From Cellulosilyticum sp. I15G10I2 (lineage in GTDB: Bacteria > Bacillota > Clostridia > Lachnospirales > Cellulosilyticaceae): a stretch of DNA of 64,000 bases. Shown here in pieces: positions 17,700 to 28,381 of the stretch. A model generated the notes under the pieces. The model saw only the letters and a list, made by a program, of their open reading frames with translations, made no database searches and was not told where the DNA came from. The stretch's first letter is position 1. Every line of letters starts with the position of its first letter. The stretch is taken from the NCBI RefSeq assembly GCF_900095725.1, contig NZ_FMMP01000014.1:17517-81516 (forward strand), in the 5' to 3' direction. The position numbers and the translations under genes are program-made.

Positions 17700-19616
17700 T
17701 TGAAAAAGACATTTAAGGGAACCTATCTGTACCTCATTATAGTTGCTGTATTATTTATAGCAGTTTTTTATGGAACAAATAGAAATGTATCTCAAAATAT
17801 AAATGCGAAGTCCTATGGGCAAGTCATCGAGGATATTAAAGGTAAACAAGTAGAAAGAATAACTATAGAACTTTCAGATGGCAGTGCAGGTCATGCTAAG
17901 GTAGTTTATAAAGATGGGCAGACAACAACTGTTCCAGTTGTACAGCAAGAATTTATGACCTTTTATCATAGCTTGGCAGACGATGTTAGAAGTGCATTAA
18001 TCTATGAAACAAAATATCCGCAGCCGAGTTTATTTTTGCCTATTATGCAGATTATACTCATAGTCGGAATGTTTATTTTTATTATGATATTTTTTATTCA
18101 GCAGATGCAAGGTGGCGGCGGTGGCGGCGGCCGGATCATGTCTTTTGGTAAAAGTAAGGCCAAAATGACAATAGATGAAAAAGGAAGTATTACGTTTAAG
18201 GATGTTGCAGGTCTAGATGAAGAAAAAGAAGAGGTGGCGGAGGTCGTTGACTTCCTTAAAAACCAAAATCGTTATATTCAAGTGGGTGCTAAGATTCCAA
18301 AAGGAATGCTTCTTGTAGGACCTCCAGGGACAGGTAAGACACTTCTTGCAAAAGCAGTAGCAGGTGAAGCCGGTGTGCCATTCTTTAGTATATCGGGGTC
18401 TGATTTTGTGGAAATGTTTGTAGGGGTGGGAGCATCCCGTGTAAGAGATTTATTTGAGCAAGCGAAAAAAAATGCACCATCTATTGTGTTTATAGATGAG
18501 ATAGATGCTGTAGGTAGAAAACGTGGAGCTGGACTTGGCGGAGGCCATGATGAAAGAGAACAAACCCTTAATCAGCTTTTAGTTGAAATGGATGGTTTTG
18601 GTGCAAATGAAGGGGTTATTATTCTTGCAGCAACTAACCGTGCAGACGTTCTTGATCCAGCGCTCCTTAGACCAGGACGTTTTGACAGACAGATTGTAGT
18701 TGGAAGACCAGATATTAAAGGGCGTAGTGCGATTTTAAAAGTACATGCAAAAGGCAAACCGCTGCAAGAAGATGTAGATCTTGATACAATTGCAAGAACT
18801 ACATCAGGCTTTACAGGGGCAGACCTTGCTAATCTTATGAATGAAGCAGCTCTCCTTACGGCTAGACATAAAAAACGAGCTATTGATATGGAAGAAGTTC
18901 AAAAAGCGTTTATTAAGATTACTGTAGGGACAGAAAAGAAGAGTCATGTCATTACAGAAAAAGAAAAACGTATTACAGCTTTCCATGAAATAGGGCATGC
19001 ACTTATACATGAAGTTTTAGATAGCTTAGACTCTGTCCATAGTATTTCAATAATTCCAACTGGTTTTGCAGGCGGTTATACAATGCCTATACCTAAAGAA
19101 GACAGAATGTATATGACAAAGACAAAAATGGTAGATGAAATTGTATCTCTATTAGGCGGACGTGCAGCAGAAGAATTAGTCATTGGAGATATCACAACAG
19201 GGGCTTCAAACGACATTGAACGTGCGACACATATTGCCCGTGATATGGTTACAAAATATGGTATGAGTGAACTTGGTCCAATGAAATTTGGAGATGAGCA
19301 AGAAGAAGTTTTCTTAGGAAGAGACTTTAATCATACACGTAATTATAGTGAAGATATTGCAACGCAGATCGACAGACACATAAAAACACTTATAGAAAAG
19401 TGCTATAGCAGAGCTAAAGAAATACTTGAACTCAATATGGATATACTCCATAAGGCCTCTGAAATCCTTCTTAAAAAAGAAAAACTTACAGGTAAAGAAT
19501 TCAGAAAGATTATGAAGGGTGAAGAGATCGATACTGAAAATTTAGAAGAACTTAATATTTTTGATTTTGAAGTAGAAGAAAATACTGTACCTAAGTCAGA
19601 AGGAACAGAAGAATAA
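17700..19616 (+). CDS. ftsH: ATP-dependent zinc metalloprotease FtsH
   Basis: Membrane-anchored AAA+ protease, 638 residues. Two membrane helices (about 7-25 and 108-132) flank an extracytoplasmic domain. A Gly-rich linker follows, then the AAA+ module: Walker A GPPGTGKT (207-214), Walker B VFIDEIDA, and second region of homology [19 protein letters not shown]. The zinc-protease motif HEIGH is at 428-432. Translation starts at TTG after GGAAGGAGG. It degrades membrane and regulatory proteins in related bacteria and is required for sporulation in Bacillus. Confidence 0.97.
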   Translation: MKKTFKGTYLYLIIVAVLFIAVFYGTNRNVSQNINAKSYGQVIEDIKGKQVERITIELSDGSAGHAKVVYKDGQTTTVPVVQQEFMTFYHSLADDVRSALIYETKYPQPSLFLPIMQIILIVGMFIFIMIFFIQQMQGGGGGGGRIMSFGKSKAKMTIDEKGSITFKDVAGLDEEKEEVAEVVDFLKNQNRYIQVGAKIPKGMLLVGPPGTGKTLLAKAVAGEAGVPFFSISGSDFVEMFVGVGASRVRDLFEQAKKNAPSIVFIDEIDAVGRKRGAGLGGGHDEREQTLNQLLVEMDGFGANEGVIILAATNRADVLDPALLRPGRFDRQIVVGRPDIKGRSAILKVHAKGKPLQEDVDLDTIARTTSGFTGADLANLMNEAALLTARHKKRAIDMEEVQKAFIKITVGTEKKSHVITEKEKRITAFHEIGHALIHEVLDSLDSVHSISIIPTGFAGGYTMPIPKEDRMYMTKTKMVDEIVSLLGGRAAEELVIGDITTGASNDIERATHIARDMVTKYGMSELGPMKFGDEQEEVFLGRDFNHTRNYSEDIATQIDRHIKTLIEKCYSRAKEILELNMDILHKASEILLKKEKLTGKEFRKIMKGEEIDTENLEELNIFDFEVEENTVPKSEGTEE

Positions 19617-19620
19617 TAAA

Positions 19621-19659
19621 TGATTAAAAAGCCGAAGCCTACTTTCGGCTTTTTAATCA
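19621..19659 (+). terminator. Terminator after ftsH
   Basis: A 16-bp perfect stem TGATTAAAAAGCCGAA with TTCGGCTTTTTAATCA. The T-rich arms make it active in either direction. Confidence 0.85.
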
Positions 19660-19688
19660 TTTAACATATCATTTTAAAGAGGTGGACT

Positions 19689-20666
19689 ATGAAAGAGAAA
19701 GTACTTGCTTTTTTAAAAGGACAAGATCAGTATGTATCTGGAGAAGAAATTAGCAGTAAATTAGGGGTTACAAGAGCAGGGGTTTGGAAAAATATTAATA
19801 AGCTTAAGGAAGATGGCTATCATATAGAATCCATTACCAAAAGAGGATACCGGCTTATTGCCACGCCTGATGTGATTACACAGTCAGAAATAGCAAGTAT
19901 CATAAATACTAAGCTGTTGGGGAAAGACATACACTATTATGAAAAGGTTGATTCTACCAATGAGGTGGCAAAGACTCTTGCTAGAGAAGGGGCCGCAGAA
20001 GGAACACTTATCATGGCTGATAAACAGCTTATGGGAAAAGGCAGGTTGGGTAAAACTTGGGATTCGCCAAGTGGAACAGGCATATGGATGAGCTTGATTT
20101 TAAGACCTCATATTATACCTGGACAAGCAAGTCAGTTGACACTTCTTGCAGGGCTTAATATGTGTGAAGCTATTAGGAGGGTTACGGGGCTAGACTGTAA
20201 AATAAAGTGGCCTAATGATATTGTTATTAACGGAAAAAAAGTATGCGGTATTCTTGCTGAAATGAGTGCAGAAATGGATGGCATTAATCATATTATTTTG
20301 GGTATAGGTGTTAATGTCAATATAAAAAGTTTTGAAGGAGAACTTCCGCATGCAACGTCACTCTATCTAGAGAGTGGTAAAACTTATTTGCGCAGATATA
20401 TTGTTAAGGAATTTCTTCACTTATTTGAGGCCGATTATATGCATTATAAAGATGAAAAAAGCATAGCTGGTTTTTTAAAAAGATATAGAAAAAATTGTAT
20501 TACACTCCATCATGATATTCAAGTAGTAACTTCTGAGGGGAAATATATCGCCTATGCAAAAGATATTGCAGAAGATGGCGCCTTAGTCGTTATAGATAGT
20601 GATAATAATGAAAAGACTATTTTTAGCGGTGAAGTCTCGGTAAGAGGGATATATGGGTATATATAA
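19689..20666 (+). CDS. birA: Bifunctional biotin--[acetyl-CoA-carboxylase] ligase/biotin operon repressor
   Basis: Protein of 325 residues. The N-terminal HTH (residues 1-60, VSGEEISSKLGVTRAGVWKNI) binds operators. The central ligase domain has the biotinyl-AMP loop as KGRLGKTWDSPSGTG; the first Gly-Arg of the usual GRGRRG is altered to GKGRLG, a common Firmicute variant. KWPNDIVINGKKVCGIL follows, then a C-terminal SH3-like domain. It biotinylates carboxylases and, because of the HTH, should also repress biotin genes, none of which are in the window. AAAGAGGTGG precedes the ATG. Confidence 0.93.
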   Translation: MKEKVLAFLKGQDQYVSGEEISSKLGVTRAGVWKNINKLKEDGYHIESITKRGYRLIATPDVITQSEIASIINTKLLGKDIHYYEKVDSTNEVAKTLAREGAAEGTLIMADKQLMGKGRLGKTWDSPSGTGIWMSLILRPHIIPGQASQLTLLAGLNMCEAIRRVTGLDCKIKWPNDIVINGKKVCGILAEMSAEMDGINHIILGIGVNVNIKSFEGELPHATSLYLESGKTYLRRYIVKEFLHLFEADYMHYKDEKSIAGFLKRYRKNCITLHHDIQVVTSEGKYIAYAKDIAEDGALVVIDSDNNEKTIFSGEVSVRGIYGYI

Positions 20667-20731
20667 TCTATAAGTGAAGGTATAGATAAGGATAGGATAG
20701 TTAAATAATGTAAATAAGAAAGGAAATATTT

Positions 20732-21172
20732 ATGGAAAAAGATATAGTGGTATCAGTATCACCTTATGTACAAAAATATTATTTAAATGAAGAATACCAA
20801 GATCTACCTGCAGGAATAAAAGAAGAAGTACTTAGTAAGTTATCAGCTATTGCAGAAAGTACAAATTGTATTATTAGCTTAGGCTTTAATAAAGATGGAG
20901 AGATCTTCATAGAAGAGCGTAATGAAGACCCTATGTTTTATGATGATATAGGAGCGGCATTAGAAATTAAAAACTTTCAATTAGAAGAAGCTGAACTTCT
21001 AAAGTCACTCAAAATGTGGTATATGATTTATCGTACACAAAATGGGCAGATTGTAAGAGATATTGTGATCTTAAAAGCAAAAAAAAATACATGTGAAGAA
21101 ATATTGGGAGTTATTGAAAATAAATATGGCAGTGAGGGCAAAGGGTTTGCAGCACAACTACTTGAAGAATAG
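20732..21172 (+). CDS. DUF6145-like conserved protein
   Basis: Soluble protein of 146 residues with no membrane segment. By recall it resembles the DUF6145 family of Lachnospiraceae; I am only moderately sure of that label. It is acidic, with SPYVQKYYLNEEYQDLP at the N-terminus and a helix-rich C-terminus. AAAGGAAA precedes the ATG. It sits between birA and the ECF S-component gene, but a hairpin after it suggests that transcription ends there. The function is unknown. Confidence 0.65.
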   Translation: MEKDIVVSVSPYVQKYYLNEEYQDLPAGIKEEVLSKLSAIAESTNCIISLGFNKDGEIFIEERNEDPMFYDDIGAALEIKNFQLEEAELLKSLKMWYMIYRTQNGQIVRDIVILKAKKNTCEEILGVIENKYGSEGKGFAAQLLEE

Positions 21173-21192
21173 CTATGCTGAGAATATTTTTT

Positions 21193-21229
21193 ACACGGTT
21201 TTTCTTGAAAAATTCTTCTACGTGTTTTA
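21193..21229 (+). terminator. Possible terminator after the DUF6145-like gene
   Basis: ACACG pairs with CGTGT around an inner TTTTTC/GAAAAA arm, followed by TTTTATAATT. The two stacked short stems make it weaker than the others here. Confidence 0.45.
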
Positions 21230-21298
21230 TAATTAAGACGCAAAAAAAATGTCTTGTATCTCCTAATAGGGGAGAATGAGAACGAGGAGCGTGTAAAT

Positions 21299-21865
21299 AT
21301 GGAAAGTAAAAAAGTTAGTGTAAAAGATTTAACCGTTTTAGGTATGCTCAGTGGGATTATTGTGTTACTAGCTTATACCCCGATAGGACTTATTCCTTTA
21401 GGGCCTATATCTGCGAGTACCATACATATACCTGTAATCGTAGGAGCTATGATACTAGGACCTAAAAAAGGAATTGCACTCGGAACTGTAATGGGGACAA
21501 TAAGTTTTATAAGAGCGCTTACGGCACCAGGGTGGCTGGATCAACTTTTTAGAAATCCTTTAGTATCAATCTTACCAAGAGTCTTTATAGGAGTTGCAGC
21601 ATATTATATGTATAGATGGATTAAGGATGTATCTCAAAAAGATACTATAGCTTATATTATGGGGAGTATAGCAGGTTCACTTACAAATACTATTCTTACA
21701 TTAGGTGCGCTTACTATTGCTACAACCTTTGCATTTCCGGATAAATTACAAGAAGTTGTAGCACTTGTGGTAACAATCGTATCAACAAGCGGCTTAGTTG
21801 AAGCTATAGGAACAGGGCTTATTGTTCCGCCAATTGTATATGCGCTGAAGAAATTAAGATATTGA
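21299..21865 (+). CDS. ECF transporter S-component, probably for pantothenate
   Basis: Membrane protein of 188 residues with about five or six helices. The pattern LTVLGMLSGIIVLLAYTPIGLIPLGPI and IHIPVIVGAMILGPKKG is typical of ECF S-components. The next gene is coaX, which phosphorylates pantothenate, so a PanT-type pantothenate carrier is likely; this is inference from context and resemblance. The start at 21299 follows CGAGGAG. The leader contains two small hairpins (AGACG/TGTCT and TCTCC/GGAGA), but I recognise no riboswitch. Confidence 0.75.
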   Translation: MESKKVSVKDLTVLGMLSGIIVLLAYTPIGLIPLGPISASTIHIPVIVGAMILGPKKGIALGTVMGTISFIRALTAPGWLDQLFRNPLVSILPRVFIGVAAYYMYRWIKDVSQKDTIAYIMGSIAGSLTNTILTLGALTIATTFAFPDKLQEVVALVVTIVSTSGLVEAIGTGLIVPPIVYALKKLRY

Positions 21866-21870
21866 GATTT

Positions 21871-21897
21871 AGCAGACACTTTTAGTGTCTGCTTTTT
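21871..21897 (+). terminator. Terminator between the S-component gene and coaX
   Basis: A 10-bp perfect stem AGCAGACACT with AGTGTCTGCT, loop TTT, followed by T-rich DNA. The loop is tight but the stem is strong. Confidence 0.75.
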
Positions 21898-21948
21898 GAG
21901 ATATATATGCTTGAGAGATTAAGAAAATTTACGAAAGAAGGAATAAAG

Positions 21949-22719
21949 ATGATATTAGTAATCGATGTTGGTAATACAAATATAGTTGTTGGCGCTATGG
22001 AAGACGGACACCTCAAAGGCAGTTATAGATTAACTACTCAAATCCCTAGAACATCCGATGAATATGGTATTACTATGATTGAACTATTAAGACAAAAAAG
22101 TATAACGCCCCAAGACATAGAGGCTGTTGTTATTTCTTCAGTTGTTCCTGATATTATGTATTCACTTACCAATAGTATCAAAAAATATTTTAATAAAAAA
22201 CCGCTTATAATAGGACCTGGCTTAAAGACTGGGATTTCTATAAGAACAGATAATCCAAGGGAGGTAGGCGCTGATAGAATCGTTAATTCTGTAGCCTCCT
22301 ATGAATTATATGGAGGACCTTGTATGGTCATTGACTTTGGGACAGCTACTACCTATGATATTGTAAATGAAAAAGGGGAGTTTATAGCGGGCATCACCTC
22401 GCCGGGGATGCGCATTTGTGCAGATGCACTTTGGAGAAGTGCAGCGCAGCTTCCTCATATCGAAATAAAAAAAACAAAGGGAATCTTAGACTCAAAAAAT
22501 ACTATTACGAGTATGCAAACAGGCCTTGTGTATGGCTATATAGGGCAGGTAGAATACATTGTTAATAAGGCAAAAGAAGAAATGAACTGCCCGCAGCTTA
22601 AGATTATCGCTACGGGAGGGCTTGCAAAAGTCATACAAGATGGTACAAATGTAATAGATCACTATGATGGGTTATTAACTCTAAAAGGGCTAGAACTTAT
22701 TTATCAAAAAAACAGATAG
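21949..22719 (+). CDS. coaX: Type III pantothenate kinase
   Basis: First enzyme of CoA synthesis, ATP + pantothenate to 4'-phosphopantothenate, 256 residues. ASKHA-fold motifs: phosphate 1 [10 protein letters not shown] near the N-terminus, GADRIVN, and phosphate 2 DFGTATTYD. The in-frame ATG at 21949 follows AGAAGGAA; the longer frame from 21907 adds a basic extension atypical for the family. dusB starts 11 bases downstream. The order coaX-dusB near lysS is shared with Bacillus. Confidence 0.95.
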   Translation: MILVIDVGNTNIVVGAMEDGHLKGSYRLTTQIPRTSDEYGITMIELLRQKSITPQDIEAVVISSVVPDIMYSLTNSIKKYFNKKPLIIGPGLKTGISIRTDNPREVGADRIVNSVASYELYGGPCMVIDFGTATTYDIVNEKGEFIAGITSPGMRICADALWRSAAQLPHIEIKKTKGILDSKNTITSMQTGLVYGYIGQVEYIVNKAKEEMNCPQLKIIATGGLAKVIQDGTNVIDHYDGLLTLKGLELIYQKNR

Positions 22720-22730
22720 GATGATTACAA

Positions 22731-23693
22731 ATGAAATTTGGGAATGTAACAACTCCTAACAATGTATTTTTAGCACCTATGGCAGGTGTTACAGACCTTC
22801 CTTTTAGACTCATTTGCAAAGAGTTTGGATGTGGTATGGTATATACAGAAATGGTAAGTGCAAAAGGGTTGCTGTATAAAAATGAGAAAACAAATGACTT
22901 ACTATATATTGACCCAAAAGAACATCCGATAGGCGCACAGCTTTTTGGAAGTGATCCTGACATTTTAGCTAAAACAGCAAAAGAGGTTGCTAAAAGTGAT
23001 GTAGACTTTATTGATATTAATATGGGATGTCCTGCACCTAAGATTACTAAGAATGGTGAAGGTTCAGCACTTATGAAAACACCAGAACTAATAGGTGATA
23101 TTATTTATAAGGTTGTACGCCAGTTAGATAAACCACTTACAGTTAAAATAAGAAAAGGATTTGATGAAAACACGGTTAATGCTGTAGAAGTAGCTAAAAT
23201 AGCAGCCGAGGCAGGTGCGAGTGCTATCACAGTACATGGGAGAACAAGAGAACAATTTTACAGTGGCGTTGCTGATTGGGATATTATTAAACAGATTAAA
23301 GCAAACATAACGATTCCTGTCATAGGCAATGGAGATGTTAAAACACCAGAAGATGCTAAGCGTATGCTGGATTATACAAAGTGTGATGCCCTGATGATAG
23401 GCAGAGCAGCACAAGGGAATCCTTGGTTATTTAAAAGAATACTACACTATTTAGAGACAGGTAAGTTACTTGAAGAACCGTCATTTGATGAAAGAATAGA
23501 AGTTATTCTAAAACATGCTAAGATGCTCATAGACTATAAAGGAAACTATACAGGCATAAGAGAAATGAGATCGCATCTTACTTCTTATATTAAAGGTGTT
23601 CATGGTGCTGCGCATATAAGAAGAGCTTTGACCACTGTAGAAAGTTATGCAGATATAGAAAAGATTTTAGAAAGTTTGAGACACCATTTTTAA
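22731..23693 (+). CDS. dusB: tRNA-dihydrouridine synthase B
   Basis: FMN enzyme reducing uridine in the tRNA D-loop, 320 residues. LAPMAGVTDLPFR marks the start of the TIM barrel. The catalytic cysteine is in DINMGCPAPKITKNGEGSAL (about residue 100). TVHGRTREQFYSG and GNGDVKTPEDA are FMN/phosphate-binding blocks. A C-terminal helical domain follows residue 240. It lies directly after coaX and is probably co-transcribed. Confidence 0.95.
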   Translation: MKFGNVTTPNNVFLAPMAGVTDLPFRLICKEFGCGMVYTEMVSAKGLLYKNEKTNDLLYIDPKEHPIGAQLFGSDPDILAKTAKEVAKSDVDFIDINMGCPAPKITKNGEGSALMKTPELIGDIIYKVVRQLDKPLTVKIRKGFDENTVNAVEVAKIAAEAGASAITVHGRTREQFYSGVADWDIIKQIKANITIPVIGNGDVKTPEDAKRMLDYTKCDALMIGRAAQGNPWLFKRILHYLETGKLLEEPSFDERIEVILKHAKMLIDYKGNYTGIREMRSHLTSYIKGVHGAAHIRRALTTVESYADIEKILESLRHHF

Positions 23694-23768
23694 CCAAAGA
23701 GCAACTTGTATATCCTTACTCAACTAAAGGCAATATATAAGTACTCCTATATTATTTTAGAGTGTAAG

Positions 23769-23797
23769 TTGACAATACAAGTAGTGTAGGTTATAAT
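23769..23797 (+). promoter_or_regulatory. Consensus sigma-A promoter for greA-lysS
   Basis: TTGACA (23769-23774), 17-base spacer, TATAAT (23792-23797): a full consensus match, 92 bases before greA. Confidence 0.88.
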
Positions 23798-23889
23798 TGT
23801 TAAATTATAAAATATAGTCAATGAGATAAACATAGTTTTTACTAGAAACATATAAAAATAGTCTATACTTTAGGAAAGGGAGTAACAAA

Positions 23890-25901
<2,012 letters not shown>

Positions 25902-25942
25902 GTATAGTAAAATCAATGGTTTGAGTCATTAGGAGTCGGAAA

Positions 25943-25960
25943 TTACGACTGATTTGCGAC
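25943..25960 (+). repeat. Left arm-type integrase repeats
   Basis: TTACGAC (25943-25949) and TTGCGAC (25954-25960), same orientation. They match repeats inside the right end and probably bind the N-terminal domain of the integrase. Confidence 0.55.
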
Positions 25961-25980
25961 CAATTAAAGAGAACATGCTT

Positions 25981-26017
25981 AAAAGAACTTCTAAATTGAT
26001 TAGGAGTTCTTTTTTTA
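25981..26017 (+). terminator. Terminator inside the left end of the element
   Basis: AAAAGAACTTCTAA pairs with TTAGGAGTTCTTTT, followed by T-rich DNA. It now ends lysS transcription and separates it from the element's genes. Confidence 0.75.
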
Positions 26018-26090
26018 TAACTTAATTATGGAGAAATGTGTTGAGGATGTAGCGAATTGTAGATATAATTACTTACAGAAGGAAACTAAT

Positions 26091-26255
26091 ATGAATAAAA
26101 CAATATCTATGAGTATTCGTGTGAGTGAAGAAGTTGAAGAGCTAAAAAAGGCGGCAAAGTTAGAAGAATATGCTTCGTATAGTGAATTTATACGAAGAAC
26201 CGCCCTTAAAGAGGCTACAAGGGTTATTGCAGAAAATATGGAGAAGGAGGTATAG
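26091..26255 (+). CDS. Ribbon-helix-helix protein (antitoxin- or CopG-like)
   Basis: Protein of 54 residues from the ATG at 26091, which follows AGAAGGAA; the frame is open to 26028 without a ribosome site. ISMSIRVSEEVEELKKAAKLEEYASYSEFIRRTAL fits one RHH unit: a beta strand (SMSIRV) then two helices, as in DUF1778/TacA and CopG proteins. mod starts five bases after its stop. No toxin gene is adjacent, so it may instead regulate the restriction-modification operon. That role is inference. Confidence 0.75.
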   Translation: MNKTISMSIRVSEEVEELKKAAKLEEYASYSEFIRRTALKEATRVIAENMEKEV

Positions 26256-26260
26256 GTAAT

Positions 26261-28381
26261 ATGGCTAATATTAATGAAATCATTTCTGAGGTAGCAAAGT
26301 TAAATCCTGAACTTGCTCGTCAGATTCAGAAATATGTGAAGGACCATTCATATGGTCTTGTGTTTGAACGTAATTTGCCAGAAGCGATTAGATTGTACAA
26401 GAAAGAACCGATTCCTGGTGATACCGTGAATATTCTTCCTAAACGTGGCAATGAAGAGGCTGATGAAAATAAGATTCCGTGGGTTGTAAAAGCAATCAAA
26501 GAAGGTAAGGCAACTCTTGAGTATGATGTTGAAATAAAAGAGGTTGAAATTGAAGATATTGCAGTTCTTGTAAGTTATCGAGATGTAATTTATCCAGGTT
26601 TGAAAGAAATTGACCGTGTGGAGAGAGGCAATCCTGATGACCCGTATCATATGGTAATTAATTCGGAAAATTATCATGCGCTGGAAGCATTGACCTACGC
26701 TTACGCAGGCAAGGTGGATTGCATCTATATTGACCCGCCGTACAATAACCGAAACCGCAGCTGGAAATACAACAACAATTATGTTTCAGATGACGACCAG
26801 TACAAGCACAGCAAGTGGCTTGCTTTCATGGAACGTCGTCTGAAACTGGCGAAGCAGCTGCTGAATCCTAAAGATTCTGTGTTGATTGTTACGATTGATG
26901 AGAAAGAATATGCTCGCTTAGCTCTCTTGTTAGAGCAGATTTTCCCTGAAGCAAACATACAAATGATTACAAGTGTAATTAGTGCTAAAGGAGTTGTTCG
27001 AGCAGGACAGTTCTCAAGAGTAGAAGAATACATATTTATTCTTCAATTTGGAATAGCTACTGTTCAGCAACAGCTTGTTAACATGCTTGATGAAAAAGTA
27101 AAAAAGGAAGCTGATAGAGAAATAGAATGGCTTGGATTTAGAAGAAGAGCACCACAAGCAAAACGTTTATCTCGTCCAAATCAGTTTTATCCTGTATATG
27201 TAAATAATGACGATGGAACAATACACGAAATAGGAGATGTTGTTAAAGCGGGTATAGATAGAAATACAGTATTTGTGCCAGAAGGATGTACAGCATTGTG
27301 GCCATTAAGCAAAGATGGAGATGAACGATTGTGGAGTTTGATTCCAGAACAAGCTCGAACTAGTTGGAAAAAAGGTTATCTTCGTATAAAAAACTGGAAT
27401 AAAGATAACAAAACAGGAACTGTATATTATTTAGCATCTGGAACAATAGAAGATATTGAGAATGGTAAAGCCACAATTATAGGAAAAAACACAGATGGTT
27501 CAATTATTGCAAAATATATAGAGAAAGGAACTACTCCACCAAAAAGAGTTTGGAATATGCGCACACACAATGCGGAAACATATGGTACCAACATATTAAA
27601 CAGTATGATAGGGACACGTTTTGATTATCCAAAATCGTTATATGCGGTGCACGATGTTTTGAAGTTTTATCTGGAAAACCATACAAACGCTCTTGTTGTT
27701 GATTTTTTTGCTGGGTCAGGAACAACCCTTCATGCTGTGAATCTTCTTAACGCTGAAGACGGTGGCAAAAGACGCTGTGTCTGTATAACAAATAATGAAG
27801 TATCTGAGGAAGAAGAGAAGAAATACACAGAAAAAGGGCTTCGTCCTTCAGACCCTGAATGGGAAAAATATGGTATTGCAAATTATGTTACATGGCCTCG
27901 AACAGTATGTAGTATCGAAGGTCATGATGTGAATGGTAAACCATTGACAGGAAATTATGGTAAACCATCAAAGGATATTGATTTGGGGTATGACATGCCT
28001 ATATCAGATGGATTCAAAGCGAATGCCGTATTTTGCGAATTGACATACGAATCTGCATGGCCTATTCGCCTTGATAGAGCATTTGATGCAATTGCTCCGA
28101 TTCTTTGGATGCAGGCAGGATGCCAGGGACCGATTATTAAGCGTATTGGTAAGAGCTATTTAACCACAGATTTCTACGGAGTACTTTTTGACTACGGTCA
28201 GGCTTCAAAGTTCTGTGAGAAAGTGAAGAAAACGCAATCAATTAAGACAGTGTTTGTGGTTACAGATGACCAGAGACGTTATTCAAATATGTGTAAACGT
28301 CTACCAGGAGTGGAAGTACATAGATTGTACGAGACATTCCTGAGAACATTTGAGATTTGTGGTGAAGGAGGGTTAGACTGA
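26261..28381 (+). CDS. Type III restriction-modification system methyltransferase (Mod)
   Basis: DNA N6-adenine methyltransferase, 706 residues. Motif IV IDPPYNN (about 156-162) precedes motif I VVDFFAGSGTT (about 478-488), the beta-class order of Mod subunits. The central part (about 215-450) is the target recognition domain. It is more AT-rich than the flanking catalytic parts, suggesting exchange. AGAAGGAGG precedes the start. The stop overlaps the res start by one base (TGATG), so translation is coupled. Mod alone can methylate; with Res it forms the restriction enzyme. The recognition site is unknown. Confidence 0.92.
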   Translation: MANINEIISEVAKLNPELARQIQKYVKDHSYGLVFERNLPEAIRLYKKEPIPGDTVNILPKRGNEEADENKIPWVVKAIKEGKATLEYDVEIKEVEIEDIAVLVSYRDVIYPGLKEIDRVERGNPDDPYHMVINSENYHALEALTYAYAGKVDCIYIDPPYNNRNRSWKYNNNYVSDDDQYKHSKWLAFMERRLKLAKQLLNPKDSVLIVTIDEKEYARLALLLEQIFPEANIQMITSVISAKGVVRAGQFSRVEEYIFILQFGIATVQQQLVNMLDEKVKKEADREIEWLGFRRRAPQAKRLSRPNQFYPVYVNNDDGTIHEIGDVVKAGIDRNTVFVPEGCTALWPLSKDGDERLWSLIPEQARTSWKKGYLRIKNWNKDNKTGTVYYLASGTIEDIENGKATIIGKNTDGSIIAKYIEKGTTPPKRVWNMRTHNAETYGTNILNSMIGTRFDYPKSLYAVHDVLKFYLENHTNALVVDFFAGSGTTLHAVNLLNAEDGGKRRCVCITNNEVSEEEEKKYTEKGLRPSDPEWEKYGIANYVTWPRTVCSIEGHDVNGKPLTGNYGKPSKDIDLGYDMPISDGFKANAVFCELTYESAWPIRLDRAFDAIAPILWMQAGCQGPIIKRIGKSYLTTDFYGVLFDYGQASKFCEKVKKTQSIKTVFVVTDDQRRYSNMCKRLPGVEVHRLYETFLRTFEICGEGGLD

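Noticed and set aside
21230..21298. Riboswitch in front of the ECF S-component gene
   Set aside because: Two short hairpins only; no TPP, FMN or other core motif could be matched.
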